Source: Skeletonema tropicum
Lineage: Eukaryota; Bacillariophyta; Thalassiosirophyceae; Thalassiosirales; Thalassiosiraceae
Length of the DNA: 64,000 nt
Reading direction: 5' to 3'
Assembly (NCBI GenBank): GCA_037178625.1
Contig: CM074131.1
Span: forward strand, 1,488,001-1,552,000
Shown one piece after another: positions 31,950 through 42,477 of the stretch. Below the pieces are notes generated by a model. It was not told the origin of the DNA, searched no databases, and saw only the letters and a list, made by a program, of their open reading frames with translations. The position numbers and the translations under genes are program-made. Each line of letters starts with the position of its first letter. Position 1 is the stretch's first letter.

Positions 31950-32601
31950 GATGAAAGATGCGATGATGATAAGAAAAAGCACCGTCAGCTTTATGACGAT
32001 ATGTAAATAAAACCGCTGCAAACGTAACAAATCGGCGGCCGCCGTTGAATTCTACGGAAAATTCTGTAGGGGACAGTATGTTATCAAGTTATTATGCGTT
32101 GTGTGTGCCCTATGGTATGGGTGGTAATATGATACTACGGGAGGGCGGATCTTTGTGGCTGCGGCGGTGGAGAGCAAAAAGTGGAGATCGTCGGAACCAA
32201 AAAAAAACGGGGGACAGGCATGTATGGAATTCCTACGTACTTATTTGCCCTATTCTCAGGGTTCATTGTTGTAGAAGGTTGTAGAGCTGTTCTAATAATA
32301 ATATTGTAGGAGTCTCTTTTTTGCTGCGTGTCCATGGGACTTATTCCAAGTGAGCGGAGCAGCAGAAGATCCTATCTGCGCGACGTACTGGGGGTACCAC
32401 AGGTGTTGCTTCTCCAATTAGTAGGAGTATGTATCACTGGTTGATTGCTTTCTCAAGCCATCGCCATTGCCATTACACAAGTTGGCGCTTGGATTTCTGC
32501 TGCGTCGTGCAACGTGTAACTGTAAAAAAATGCACGAAACCTGCACGACGAAAAAGTGCACGAAATCTGAAAATCTCAGAATTCTGACGGAGATTTCAAT
32601 G

Positions 32602-32927
32602 ACCCATTGGCATGGTGGAGTGTGAATGAGTACAAGTTTCCAACACTTGCCAAATTTTCTCGAGCTTTCCTTGCCATTCCTGCCACCTCCGCAGCTTCGG
32701 AGAGAATTTGGAGTCGTGTATCTCAAGTACTATCCATTAGGAGGTCCAGCATGGATTCAGAACTTGCCCAGCGCATCATGTACACCCGTGAAAACACCCG
32801 CCTTCTACACATTTACTATGAAGAGTTGACGGAGAAGCCTGTCGCTGGTGTCTACCTTCCTCCATTGAGGGATACGACACGGATATTGGTCAACACGACC
32901 ACTTGTTGCTATTCTAAGACTTGTTGA
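32602..32927 (+). pseudogene. hAT transposase C-terminal dimerisation fragment
   Basis: The frame reads LAWWSVNEYKFPTLAKFSRA, then AIPATSAASERIWSRVSQV and SIRRSSMDSELAQRIMYTRE. This is the hAT family dimerisation region (the W..n...fP.La...R..L.iPaTSa.SER pattern). Upstream sequence has stops and no catalytic domain. The fragment is thus a 5'-truncated relic beside the right TIR of the 4.1-kb element. Confidence 0.85.
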
Positions 32928-33099
32928 ATGAGATGATGGGGGTTTGTGTGTGCTGCATGAGTAAGCTGGGGGCTTATTTGATCGCAAGGAGCATTGGAAT
33001 AGGAATAGATCAACATAATTGCTCTTTCATTACTGCTTTCTCGTAAATCTGCTTTTTTGCTCACATTGGAGGCTATACATCTTCCGACGACGAAGACAA

Positions 33100-33410
33100 C
33101 AGTGTCGTAGAGGAGAAGGAGGGAAGGAATCCCGAGGATGAGGAGACAAGAAGAAGATGAAAACGACGAAGAAGAAGACTCCGAAGAAGAAGACTCTGAA
33201 GAAGACACCGAAGAAGACGACGAAGAAGACTAATAGTAATAGGAAGAGTGGCGGCAGCGAGAACAAGCAAACTCCTTCTCAGGCTCAGAGGAACACAGAC
33301 GAAAGCTGGGGGTTCTACTTTCTTTGAAGGTGGCTGATCTGCAATACAAGAAGAGGATGCGCAAGAAGGAGGAGGAGGAGGAGGAGGAGGAGGAGAGAAG
33401 TAAACGCAGA
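33100..33410. repeat. Low-complexity GAAGAAGAC and GAGGAG purine tract
   Basis: 33140-33235 is a degenerate GAAGAAGAC repeat. On the plus strand it reads as Lys/Thr-rich or Glu/Asp-rich depending on frame, and on the minus strand as Ser/Phe-rich. 33372-33402 is an (AGG)n run. The long open frames here come from composition, and I do not call a gene. Confidence 0.7.
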
Positions 33411-33495
33411 AGGTTGGAAGATATTACGACCTTGATGTACTGGCTGTGGAGAGGTATGGCATCATGCTGGCATCATGCAGTGAAATAATGTTCAT

Positions 33496-35031
33496 TTACT
33501 CGGTACTGTCATCGCAAGAATCAATCAGAGCATGCATATGCCTAACCATACTGGCCTTCTTCAAGTAATGGAAGCTTACACTGTCCGGCGCACAGCAATC
33601 CCTGCCCTGCAACACTCCCCACTCTTTATTATATTCTTCGTACCAACGCAGATCCTTAGGCCCTGGTGGCTTCCAGTTCAAATGCGTACCAGGAGTGAAT
33701 GGATGAAATCTTTCTCTGCCATTTGCATCACGAGTGTCGGTGTAATGTATACCAAGGTGTTTCAGACATCTGGCAATCATTACATCTTCCTCGGAAGTAC
33801 GCGCGTGAGCTGAACAGTGCTGAGCATCATCCATATTGGCCAGAAATTTTTGCAATGTCGCCTGAGACAAGGTATATCCTGACCCACCACTGTTAAAAGG
33901 ATCATGTCCGCCAATGTTGAATCTCCTACCAACATAGTACTCCTTCGTTTTTGGATCCGTGCCATCTTTGTAAACCAGTGATGCCAAATATGTCTTCAAA
34001 TTATGTGGCATCACAAATAAGTCATCACCACCAATGTAAAACCTGTAATTATTTTCAAATGAGAATATGGATGAGCATGTGTTTGCAGTGAGAGAATATT
34101 CTTTACAATCATGTACTTACCAATCAAACTCTTCCAAATAGTTCGTTCCAACAAATCTCCAAATACTGCGAACTTTTTGCCACATATTATCATACGCTTC
34201 TGGACCTTCATGCTCCAAAGATATTGTTGGCAATCGTGGGTCAGATTCAGTGGAGAATGCTAGAAAGCCATTGCACCCTCCAGCCCATGTATCCCGCATA
34301 GCACGTATCCGGTTGGCGTGCGCATCGGCCATAGTATATACAAGACACATTATAGTCGGTGCAGGTACATCAATAGTTCCTTTTTGAACACTTGCTGGAG
34401 CTTCGTAATGATTTGAAGGCGTGATTGAAACAGTCTCGGACGTCAACGGCGCAGTTCTACGAATCATAGCCTGATTCAGACATTGTTTATTTGAGTCTCC
34501 ATTCTTTCCACCTGTCACTCCTATGTTTTCACATAACTCATTAGATAATGGGGGAGGGAAGGGATTGCCATCTTTGTCTTTTCCATACATAGCCATAGTT
34601 CTGATCATTTTAACATCAGGAATCCAATTCTTGTCCACTGTAGGAGCATCGCCAAGTTCATTCGGATTTTCCCTACAGCCAGCTGGTTGATCTTTGCCGT
34701 CCGACTTAGGATCGGCCTTGAAACATTGCCTCCAAGAAAAAGACGACCCAAGTGGGGAGGAGACATCAGTGGGTTGCCACCCCAAATATGGATTTTGTGC
34801 CAATGCAGCGCTTGTGTAGGGATTTGTTCTTCCATCGTCCTTGTTACCTAAGTGCGGCAAATCAAAATTGCTGTTGCGATCTAACAATGAATTTCGGGCA
34901 AGAGGTTCCAATTTGAGCAGCGAAAGAATAGCAAAGCTTGTTGTGAAAAGAAGGGTCCGTTGTAGACATAGGGGTCCTCTTCCTCTTCGCCTCTTCTCAT
35001 GGGGTGGCACTGTTTCTTCTGGTGGATCCAT
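33496..35031 (-). CDS. GT31-like (core-1 beta-1,3-galactosyltransferase type) glycosyltransferase, one intron
   Basis: Exon 1 is 35031-34121 and exon 2 is 34042-33496, 485 residues in all. A basic cytosolic N terminus (HEKRRRGRGP) precedes a membrane anchor (TLLFTTSFAILSLLKL), so it is a Golgi type II protein. The catalytic domain has IMCLVYTMADAHANRIRAMRDTW and the metal-binding FYIGGDDLFV. It also has the NSGGSGYTLS loop, and EEDVMIARCLKHLG followed by RERFHPFTPGTHL. These are hallmarks of C1GALT1/Fringe-related GT31 enzymes, which transfer a sugar from UDP to O-linked glycans. The first 60 or so residues are almost the same as those of the GT32 gene at 37134. Confidence 0.85.
34043..34120 (-). 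other. Spliceosomal intron of the GT31-like gene
   Basis: On the minus strand the donor GTAAGTACATG starts at 34120 and the acceptor TAATTACAG ends at 34043. Removing 78 bp completes the Trp codon (TG|G) and fuses EEFDW to FYIGGDDLFV. This restores the catalytic DDL motif in one frame. Confidence 0.9.
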
Positions 35032-37133
35032 CTCTCCATGCCCTGCTCTATCGTACTACAAAATACTCCCTCTCTCTCTCAAATGAGAATTTGGAACGCT
35101 GCCTTTTATCATCATTATCAGGAATATGGAATTTAGGAATTATGGGAATATGGATTTACGTTATTTTGATTCGTCACGGATGAGAAGCCATCTGCCTCGG
35201 GAGAAGGACATCTGCTTATATTTTGGCGGGATAAGATTTTATCTCACCACGAGTTGAAGGTCGACCATGACACGTCGACATCTCACACTCGAAGATTAGA
35301 AATAAACAATAATCACCGTGTAGTTTGACGACGCCGTAATGGCTGACCCTTCTCTCAGTAATACTTCGGGAATCGAGTAGGAATAGATGTGCCTTAGTGC
35401 ACCAGTTTCCGGCTAGTTCAAGCTTTAAGAGTCTTATCCCCAGCAACGTTACCTCTCCCACTTCCTCCGCCAGATTGGGTGAAACCTCTCGCTTCGGCCA
35501 CGTTCACTTCTTCAGGATCGTATGATATCGGGTTGACGCATTGATAGTAAAACTGCTGGTAAGGTAATATTAATTCCTATGTACCTTTGCCCCCGTTTTA
35601 CACACTTGGGTTCGCATCCTCTTTTTTCCCATTTTCCCCTTTGTACGATGTACATAGGAACACTATGTTCCTTAGTGCTTGTCCCGTTATCCTCATGGTT
35701 CCTTTCTGAACCAATACGATTCTAATTAACTTACTACACTGGTTCAAATATGAACCAAAAAGATGACACTGCACTGAACAATAATATTGCACTGGTACTA
35801 GTCTGAACCAGTGTCGTACTCTTGCAATGATGAATTCATTCCAATCTTAAGTACGGCCTAACATGGTAAATTTTCTTTCTATGAATGATGGAGTCATTTT
35901 TGCCTTATGATCGTTTCTATTGCATACGGATACGACAAACGTGAAGTGTAGCGTAGATCTAGGAGGACTTCGATGTTGTGGAGGTCTTCGGTCGATTTGG
36001 AGCATCACAACCGCGGCGGATTTACGTATGATCGTATAGAAGGAACAAAGGTGTACACGGGTCACTAAAGATCACTGTTGAGCGTACTACTCGACTAACG
36101 AAGTATTTTTCATTTGTAGACAGTGTGGCATCAGCCAACGGTTCCAACAAAGGGATGTTTAAGTAATATACTTAGGTTAATTTCATTCTCGACTTGTGAG
36201 CCGTCATGGTGATGACCGATGGTGATGGCTGAAGTTTGATGAGTGATGATGAGTGCGTGCGTGATGCGTGAGTTTTGTTTCCCTCCAAAATCCTAGTTCC
36301 CTCCATTTAAGGATATCCTTACTGTTTGTTGCCAATAGTAACGTGCATACCTCAATAGTTTCATTTGATGCCGTTTAGTTTCGTAAAGTACTGAAGTACC
36401 GATGCCCCCATCTTTCCGATCCAAGATACGATAACTCCCAAATATGGTGCGAATGCAGATGCGTTCCAAATATCATTTTCGCCACGGCGTAACAGTCATC
36501 GTCCGGACAGCTATGGATCCTAACCATTACAGCTATGGATCATACCCATTAACTTTTGTCCCAAGAACAGTTCCAGAAACTCTGAATATAAGGTGCTGAC
36601 ATTCTCTAGTTGAAAAAGAAACCAATGATATAAGGTCCTGACACGTGGAAATCTGAATATAAGGTGCTGACATTCTCTAGTACGGGAAAAAATGATGCCT
36701 GATGTGACATATAGAAAAAGGCTAAATAATATAAGGTGCTGGAATATAAGGTGCTGGCTACAAAACGGTAGAGGAGGCTATGTATTGTATTAGTGCTTTT
36801 TGTTATGTACTTATGATGATGTTGTGCCTTCAAAAAGCTAGCAATCGTAGGTGAGGGTAGGCGGTACTCGGCTACTTAAGATTTTCACTTTCAAGTAGGA
36901 ATTCATACATACTTTGGCGGGCAAAAAACTTCGGCGGTCGTGGAATAGCCAATCAATATTTGGCTACATTTGGACGAAAATCACGGGAGTGTACAATAGC
37001 TAACTAACCGTCCCCCCCTTCTCGTGCCCTTGCCCCCTACATCATATTGGATATCCACCTCTTCGCCACTGCCAACCTCCTGAATCTCAGAGATAGTTTG
37101 TAGTACGATAGCGATAGAGCAGGGCATGGAGAG
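35032..37133. other. 2.1-kb divergent intergenic region between two glycosyltransferase genes
   Basis: No gene is recognised. The 50 or so bp directly before each start codon are copies of each other in inverted orientation (TTTGTAGTACGATAG...GCAGGGCATGGAGAG). Both genes therefore share their 5' leader. Near 36586-36760 the motif ATATAAGGTGCTG recurs at least four times, twice followed by ACATTCTCTAG. Near 36511-36550 GCTATGGATC is repeated. A region at 35690-35820 has several GAACCAGTG/CACTGGTTC inverted copies. Confidence 0.6.
36586..36765. repeat. Interspersed ATATAAGGTGCTG motif cluster
   Basis: GAATATAAGGTGCTGACATT occurs at about 36586 and 36654, and shorter ATATAAGG(T)(C/G)CTG copies occur at about 36629, 36729 and 36743. 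The cluster lies about 400 bp upstream of the GT32 start. It may be a decayed tandem repeat or a cluster of binding sites; I cannot tell which. Confidence 0.6.
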
Positions 37134-38213
37134 ATGGATCCACTAGAAGAAACAGTGCCACCCCATGAGAAGAGGCGGAGAGGAAGAGGACCCCTATATC
37201 TACAATGGACCCTTCTTTTCACAACAAGCTTTGCTATTCTTTCGCTGCTCAAATTGGAACCTCTCGCCCGAAATTCAGTGCGAGATCACAACAGCAATTT
37301 TGATTTGCCGCAGTTAGGTAACAGTGCCAAGGAATCCACTGGCTACAGTCATGGTCACAATGAGAACAAAAAGCTTGTGAATATGTTTGAATGGAAATGT
37401 TGGAACGAATGCTCGTGTTTACCACCAGCTCAGGAGAATAGCACCGACACAAAGGTCACCATGCATCAGTCTTATAAATCTTCCGATCCTCAAACATGGC
37501 AATGGGGTTGGAAATATCAACGGCAAACATGGATAGATTTACACCCTGATTGGCGTTTTATCTTTTGGAATGACGAGCAAAATAGGTTACTTGCCAAATG
37601 CACAGGCTATGAGGATGTGCTTGAGGGAAGATCTGGCATACAATCTGCTGATTTGTCTAGGCTACTGTATTTGAAAGAGTACGGTGGGTTGTATGCAGAT
37701 ATGGACTACATTTCTCTTCGGAATCACGAACACTTATTTAACCTTGACAGAAATCAAGTGAATCTGCAGCAAATACTGCTACAAGGGCGCGAAGATCAAG
37801 TTATTGGTTTTGAATGGGGGTATGCAAGAAATCAACAACATCCATTATGGGCGTTTTGTCTCAACATGGCAAGAGGCCAGAAAGGCGATGCAAAGAGGAA
37901 GGGTTGCCCAATCTGGTACACAGGTCCTAAATTTTTGAATCGGTGTGTGAAGAAGTATTTCAAGAAACAAGGCAAGGAGCTAGAGCAAATGGTCTCGTAC
38001 GGTCAGAATGATTTCATTATTTTGGAGCCTAATTTGATTGCCCCAGTTCGAGGCGACGATTTCACTTCAGAATGTGGCCAGTGGAGAAATCATACGCAGG
38101 AAAAGGTATGGACTGAATGGCCAAAAAGCTCCTGCATGCAATATTTAAATGACATCGCTGCATTTGCAGTGACGCTGTATAGCCATAGCTGGGGTGAGGG
38201 TCTGAAATGTTAG
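37134..38213 (+). CDS. GT32 family glycosyltransferase (OCH1-like), Golgi type II
   Basis: This 359-residue protein opens with an N terminus almost identical to that of the GT31 gene (ETVPPHEKRRRGRGP, TLLFTTSFAILSLLKL, EPLARNS). Similarity ends abruptly after NSNFDLP.LGN. The catalytic part is a DXD-type sugar-binding domain: TKVTMHQSYKSSDPQTW, HPDWRFIFWND, SADLSRLLYLKEYGGLYADM with the metal-binding DMD, and a C-terminal YSHSWGEG. GT32 enzymes transfer mannose or other sugars to N-glycans or lipids in the Golgi. Its stop is 89 bp from the stop of the third glycosyltransferase gene, which is convergent. Confidence 0.88.
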   Translation: MDPLEETVPPHEKRRRGRGPLYLQWTLLFTTSFAILSLLKLEPLARNSVRDHNSNFDLPQLGNSAKESTGYSHGHNENKKLVNMFEWKCWNECSCLPPAQENSTDTKVTMHQSYKSSDPQTWQWGWKYQRQTWIDLHPDWRFIFWNDEQNRLLAKCTGYEDVLEGRSGIQSADLSRLLYLKEYGGLYADMDYISLRNHEHLFNLDRNQVNLQQILLQGREDQVIGFEWGYARNQQHPLWAFCLNMARGQKGDAKRKGCPIWYTGPKFLNRCVKKYFKKQGKELEQMVSYGQNDFIILEPNLIAPVRGDDFTSECGQWRNHTQEKVWTEWPKSSCMQYLNDIAAFAVTLYSHSWGEGLKC

Positions 38214-38302
38214 TCTTTCCTAAACTGAAAACTGAACATAAAATTTTAATTATACTACGCCTACATTACAATTGAAGTGGACAGGGTTCTCCCAGGACAC
38301 TA

Positions 38303-39397
38303 CTAGTCAATGTCATCCGCCGTCTTCCCTCCTCGAAAGCGACAAGATCCCCCTGCCCCTAGGAATCGACTCCAAAAATAAATCTTTTCAAGATGTGCAT
38401 CGTGGATCACATAGTTACAGCAGCAGCCCCACCCCTTGCGGCGACTTACTGTTGGATAGAGTTCCTTATGATCGTCCAAGTTGACCTGACTCAAGTCAAA
38501 AATAGACCAGGTGGTGTTACATCTGATACCACTGGCAACACCACAGTACTTCTTTGCTGCTTGCTCGTAGCCTTCCCTCAAGGTTATTGGCCCAACATTA
38601 TTTTTTTCATTAGTACGACGATTTCTTTTGTAGTAGTCGATCATAGTATTGATTACTTCATGGAAAATGACATGCCTAGGGGTTGCAGCAATGAATGTGT
38701 TCGATATTGTATTTTTGTTGGGGTTAATTGCCGTGATGAATGTTGCATTTGGTAGAGACATGGCTTCAACAACTTCCATGTCATTATCAAAGTAATAACC
38801 TCCGCGTTCGTTCAGAGCTGCTATGCGACAAATGTCTGACTTAAAAGGTCCAAAGGATTCAGTTTGGTAAAAATGTAATAGATCAGAATTTTGTTTTCCA
38901 ATGACTTGCTGGCATTGCTCATCACCTAAAAACCAAACTGAAATGTTTGCTTTGTTCCAATGACTCGAATAAACTTTCATTGTATTTTGGATATTTTCTT
39001 GCACAAGGCGAGGGAATTGGGTCATATTGTGATATCGAGTGTCAACAAAAATAAGAGTTTTTGGAATCCTGCTTCCTCCGTACGGAAATGTACTTATGCT
39101 TCCACTCGTTGATGCTTGCGGTTGCAGCTGCGGGAGATCTATTAAATTACGGACTAAACTGGAATTCGTTCCCGAGGCCATATCAGGAAGTAGGATGATG
39201 TTGGAAAAAATCATCGCAATTCCCAGTAGAATCAAAATAATTCGAAGGCGTGCTCCTAGTCCTTCCTGTCGCCGCAGAAGAGGAAACGATTGAATGGTGC
39301 TGGGTAGGCAGGCAGCTGCCAACTCAAAATGGTAATGCCACCATTGGCGCTGTGGGGGCTCTGCCGCTGCTTGTTGGGACTTGCCTGGTGGGTCCAT
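38303..39397 (-). CDS. GT32-like glycosyltransferase, Golgi type II
   Basis: I chose the ATG at 39397 because the open frame further upstream starts only with TTG. The protein is about 364 residues. It begins MDPPGKSQ, has a membrane anchor (LRIILILLGIAMIFSNIILL) and a stem with RNLIDLPQLQP. The catalytic domain resembles GT32: IPKTLIFVDTRY, SDICRIAALNERGGYYFDND with the metal-binding DND, and a C-terminal Cys-rich segment (GWGCCCNYVIHDAH). It is only distantly similar to the GT32 enzyme at 37134. The MDPP start and NxxDLPQL stem echo the two neighbours. Confidence 0.75.
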   Translation of the reverse strand: MDPPGKSQQAAAEPPQRQWWHYHFELAAACLPSTIQSFPLLRRQEGLGARLRIILILLGIAMIFSNIILLPDMASGTNSSLVRNLIDLPQLQPQASTSGSISTFPYGGSRIPKTLIFVDTRYHNMTQFPRLVQENIQNTMKVYSSHWNKANISVWFLGDEQCQQVIGKQNSDLLHFYQTESFGPFKSDICRIAALNERGGYYFDNDMEVVEAMSLPNATFITAINPNKNTISNTFIAATPRHVIFHEVINTMIDYYKRNRRTNEKNNVGPITLREGYEQAAKKYCGVASGIRCNTTWSIFDLSQVNLDDHKELYPTVSRRKGWGCCCNYVIHDAHLEKIYFWSRFLGAGGSCRFRGGKTADDID

Positions 39398-39689
39398 GGA
39401 GAGACAAAAGTTTCCAGTTTCCAGCAACCAGCAACCAGCAATAACAGCAAGAAAAAAGAGTGAGTTGCTGCAGCTGGGCCGTTATGGTGTCGGGGGGAGG
39501 TGCACCAAGATGAGCTTCCGCTCTAGCATACTGATTTCTACGTGAGCTACGTAGGAATTCCTATAGCATACACACCTTTCTATTATCGAAAATCATTGCC
39601 CGACATACATACGACATACAGCAACCGGCCATTCCATATTCATCACTGAGTTTGGCATGCGGAATGGCCGGTGCCTGTGGCTCGGGCAT

Positions 39690-41716
39690 TGGAATATATG
39701 GAGGGAGTTCGTTTTCCGGATTTTTACACGCCCGAAATCTGCGTAGCAGAATCGGAGGGGAGTGGGGAGCCCGATCAAACTAAACTCGCCTTGGCCCCCT
39801 CATTTTGCTAGCACTTTTCAAAACGGCTCACTTTGAACACAATAACCATGGCGATGGTGGCGGCGATGGTATGGAGCGGAATGGGGGTCGGCACCACCAT
39901 AAACCGGCGGCGGACAACTCAGGGGACCCATATGGCCCTATGGTGTGAAGGAATTTTGTCTCCAAGTTCTCAGACCTTATTTCTTGGTTTCCTCCTACAA
40001 AAGTGACCGTTATTTACATAAAAAGCGACAACTGCATAGGCCCCCTACGCAACAATGACCTTTGGGACCTGAATACTGTCTATTACTCGACAACCTGGCA
40101 CTATTTATGATATATGGCGACATTGGATGATGCGGCTACTGATCAATTCGTCTAGAACCGTCGGCATGGCCCACCTACGCGGACACCATGATTACATAAA
40201 ATAGGCACTTTAGGTGGGAAGGATGAAGTGGGTATGTCAGCACTGAAATGGTGATAGGTTACATCAAAACAATAGACATGCTCTACAGAAGCGTTGTGGT
40301 TGGAGCTTTTGTCATGGCAGGCCAAATATAGAGAGATTGTTGCACATGATGTGGTAGGTTCTGGAATGAAGTAACAATTTATTGAGGAAGCGAATGCGTT
40401 GTCTTGCAACCGGGAAGATAGGTACAATGTCTTCGACAGAACACGACAAACCGATATTATTCGATTGCACGAGGGAAGGTGACAATATGGTCCATCCAGA
40501 GTTGCCTTTATTCACGGCCATTGGCTGGCTAGATGCAGAGAAACAAACACAGCACAAATAATGAAGAGGGGAACGGACGCATTACAACAATACACTTGGG
40601 ATTGGTTACAGCACAGTGATATTTGATAGCCCATCATGTAGGTAGTGATGAGATGGCATTATGACCGGGGAAGGCTAAGAGGCGGCACTCTGTTCTGGGC
40701 GAAGCATCTACGCTTGAGCCATCTTCTATTAGGAATAAGCAGAACTAAAAGGACAAACAAACAATAAAAGGCAACCGCCGGTGAAGTCATCAATCTGAAA
40801 CTGAGGCGGACAAATGAGACTTGAGAAGTATTGTACTGAAGGGTGTGGCAACAATATCATCTTTGGAGGTTTGTCAGCTGAGTAGAAGAAAAGATAGTCT
40901 ATTTGAATTTGACGCAGCCAGAGTGCAAGATGTATCTTCCTACTGACTTATGCAACAATCTACACAATAACAAGGAATAGAAAACATCGTTTATATGTAA
41001 TAATCCAATCATTAGTGATAACATTTTCATAATAGTCATAACCTCTACACAAGCACTACGCACATATCTTGTCTTCTCAAGAGATTATAACATGTTGATA
41101 TGTGAGATTAAGATGTACAGGCTGAAGCAGATAAAGACCACAGCGGCTTTGATCTTGCGTTATCACATAGAAACTGGACCATAAAAAGTGTTGTTTGGAC
41201 AGGAGAAAGCGATGGTATTTGCATAGGTGAATACTTACCTCCAATTCATGTTTCATGCCCTGTTCATAAAGAAAAAATTATTACACCCTCAAGACATGGC
41301 GCCTATTAGCAATTCCGAGGCAGATACCATGGCATTATGACCACCCATATCGACAACCAATGTCAATATAATGAAGTGAGTGCCATGGGGTCCTTGTGAA
41401 TCGTTTATTGTGTTTCGTCGTCGACGGTATTTGCCACCTCCACCAAAATAGACCAAAAATCGATGCCTTACATAAAGCCACGATACGTCTGTAGGTTCTC
41501 AAATTCGTAACCTCTCGAATACATCAGCGTTTTCTAGGTGAAAAACTGATTTAGATCAAGGCTTGATGATGTGTTAGAATCCTATTTGATTGTGCAATGG
41601 CTTGGCGGCTCAACATGATGGTCGTGTTGTGTTGCCGATTTGTGAGATGTGCATGCTGTGAAAAAAAATGGGCGTGTAAAAATACGGAAACGAACTCCCT
41701 CCATACCCCTAGTGAG
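39690..41716. mobile_element. Possible 2-kb non-autonomous element with 45-bp inverted ends
   Basis: TATGGAGGGAGTTCGTTT...TTTTTACACGCCC at about 39695-39735 is repeated inverted at about 41672-41712 (GGGCGTGTAAAAATACGGAA...CCCTCCATA). The ends match over about 40 bp with few differences. There is no transposase inside and no clear target duplication. Confidence 0.45.
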
Positions 41717-41735
41717 TTTTTGGGGGGCTATTTTT

Positions 41736-41968
41736 GTGGATGAGATTGAATATTCAATCTCATCTGCCTGAAAATTAGTATTTGTAGCTCACGTGCATGC
41801 ACATAAAAGAGCTACCGCAGCAATCTGAGAGTCGGCCGGCCCAGTCCAACCCTCCCGCCAATTTCTTACCGCGACAAAAACACGCGATAACGGCTTCTGG
41901 CGATGGATGAGATTGAATATTCAATCTCATCCTGGATGAGATTGAATACTCAATCTCAAAACTCACTA
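41736..41968. repeat. Palindromic GAGATTGAATATTCAATCTC repeats
   Basis: The perfect palindrome GAGATTGAATATTCAATCTC with flanking GAT/ATC occurs at about 41742-41763 and again at about 41907-41928. A near copy with ATACTCAAT lies directly after (about 41937-41958). CACTAGGG next to the last copy mirrors CCCTAGTGAG at 41707-41716. Each copy could form a hairpin or bind a symmetric factor. Confidence 0.8.
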
Positions 41969-42477
41969 GGGATAGAGCAGCAGTATTCATTCTCCCAAAG
42001 TAGTTGGAGAGATGAGTTGTAGCGTTTCGCGTAGCACGGAACGTCTCATTCTCTTATACGATCACTCACTTCTCTCACCAATCTTTTTATCCTTGTTTTG
42101 TATCCGTACCATGTAATTATATTATTAGTTGATGTTATCGCAGTAGTACTGATTAGTCTGTATATTACGTAATCATAGCGTGCCGTGCTACTTTTAACGG
42201 TTTATCAGACAGTTATTCTCCGCTGCAATTACGAAGGCAGCAGCGTCGAAGGGGGGGAAGAAAGAAGGAAAGAGATTCTATACGGATATAATGAATTGCC
42301 GAGGACGCCGGCATAACAATTGGCCCCCCAGTAAGGACACCTGGGATATCAACAACCATCGCCGAGGAATGCTGGCGATAAATAAATTGGCCCTGCTGGG
42401 GAGGAATGCCCCCGTCTGCATAAAAGGAATTGGCCCAAACGGCACCACTAGACGTGGAGCTGGAAACGAATAGTACC

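Larger units (their letters stand above)
28137..32266. mobile_element. 4.1-kb DNA transposon with about 270-bp TIRs, transposase and XPG-N/SWIM gene
   Basis: The left end 28137-28404 and right end 31980-32266 are inverted copies. Their conserved blocks include GCCTGTCCCCCGTTTTTTTT, CATACTGTCCCCTACAGAAT and AAACCGCTGCAAACGTAAC (right-end orientation), with small indels nearer the tips. The outermost match is ATGAACC(G/C)TGAGAAT. Inside, two genes converge: a plus-strand accessory gene (28430-29698) and a minus-strand transposase (29707-31949), with stops 8 bp apart. No certain target duplication was seen. The TIR length and two-gene layout recall ISL2EU-type elements, but the accessory domain differs. 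Confidence 0.85.
39398..42290. other. 2.9-kb region without a firm gene
   Basis: This stretch contains a hairpin around 39628-39680 (ACCGGCCATTCC and its inverse). It also has a 45-bp inverted pair and a set of ATTGAATATTCAAT palindromes, described separately. Around 40310-40560 both strands have short protein-like frames without a recognisable family. I cannot support a gene here. Confidence 0.4.

Noticed and set aside
32909..33266. Minus-strand Ser- or Phe-rich ORFs
   Set aside because: They result from the GAAGAAGAC low-complexity tract; no protein family is implied.
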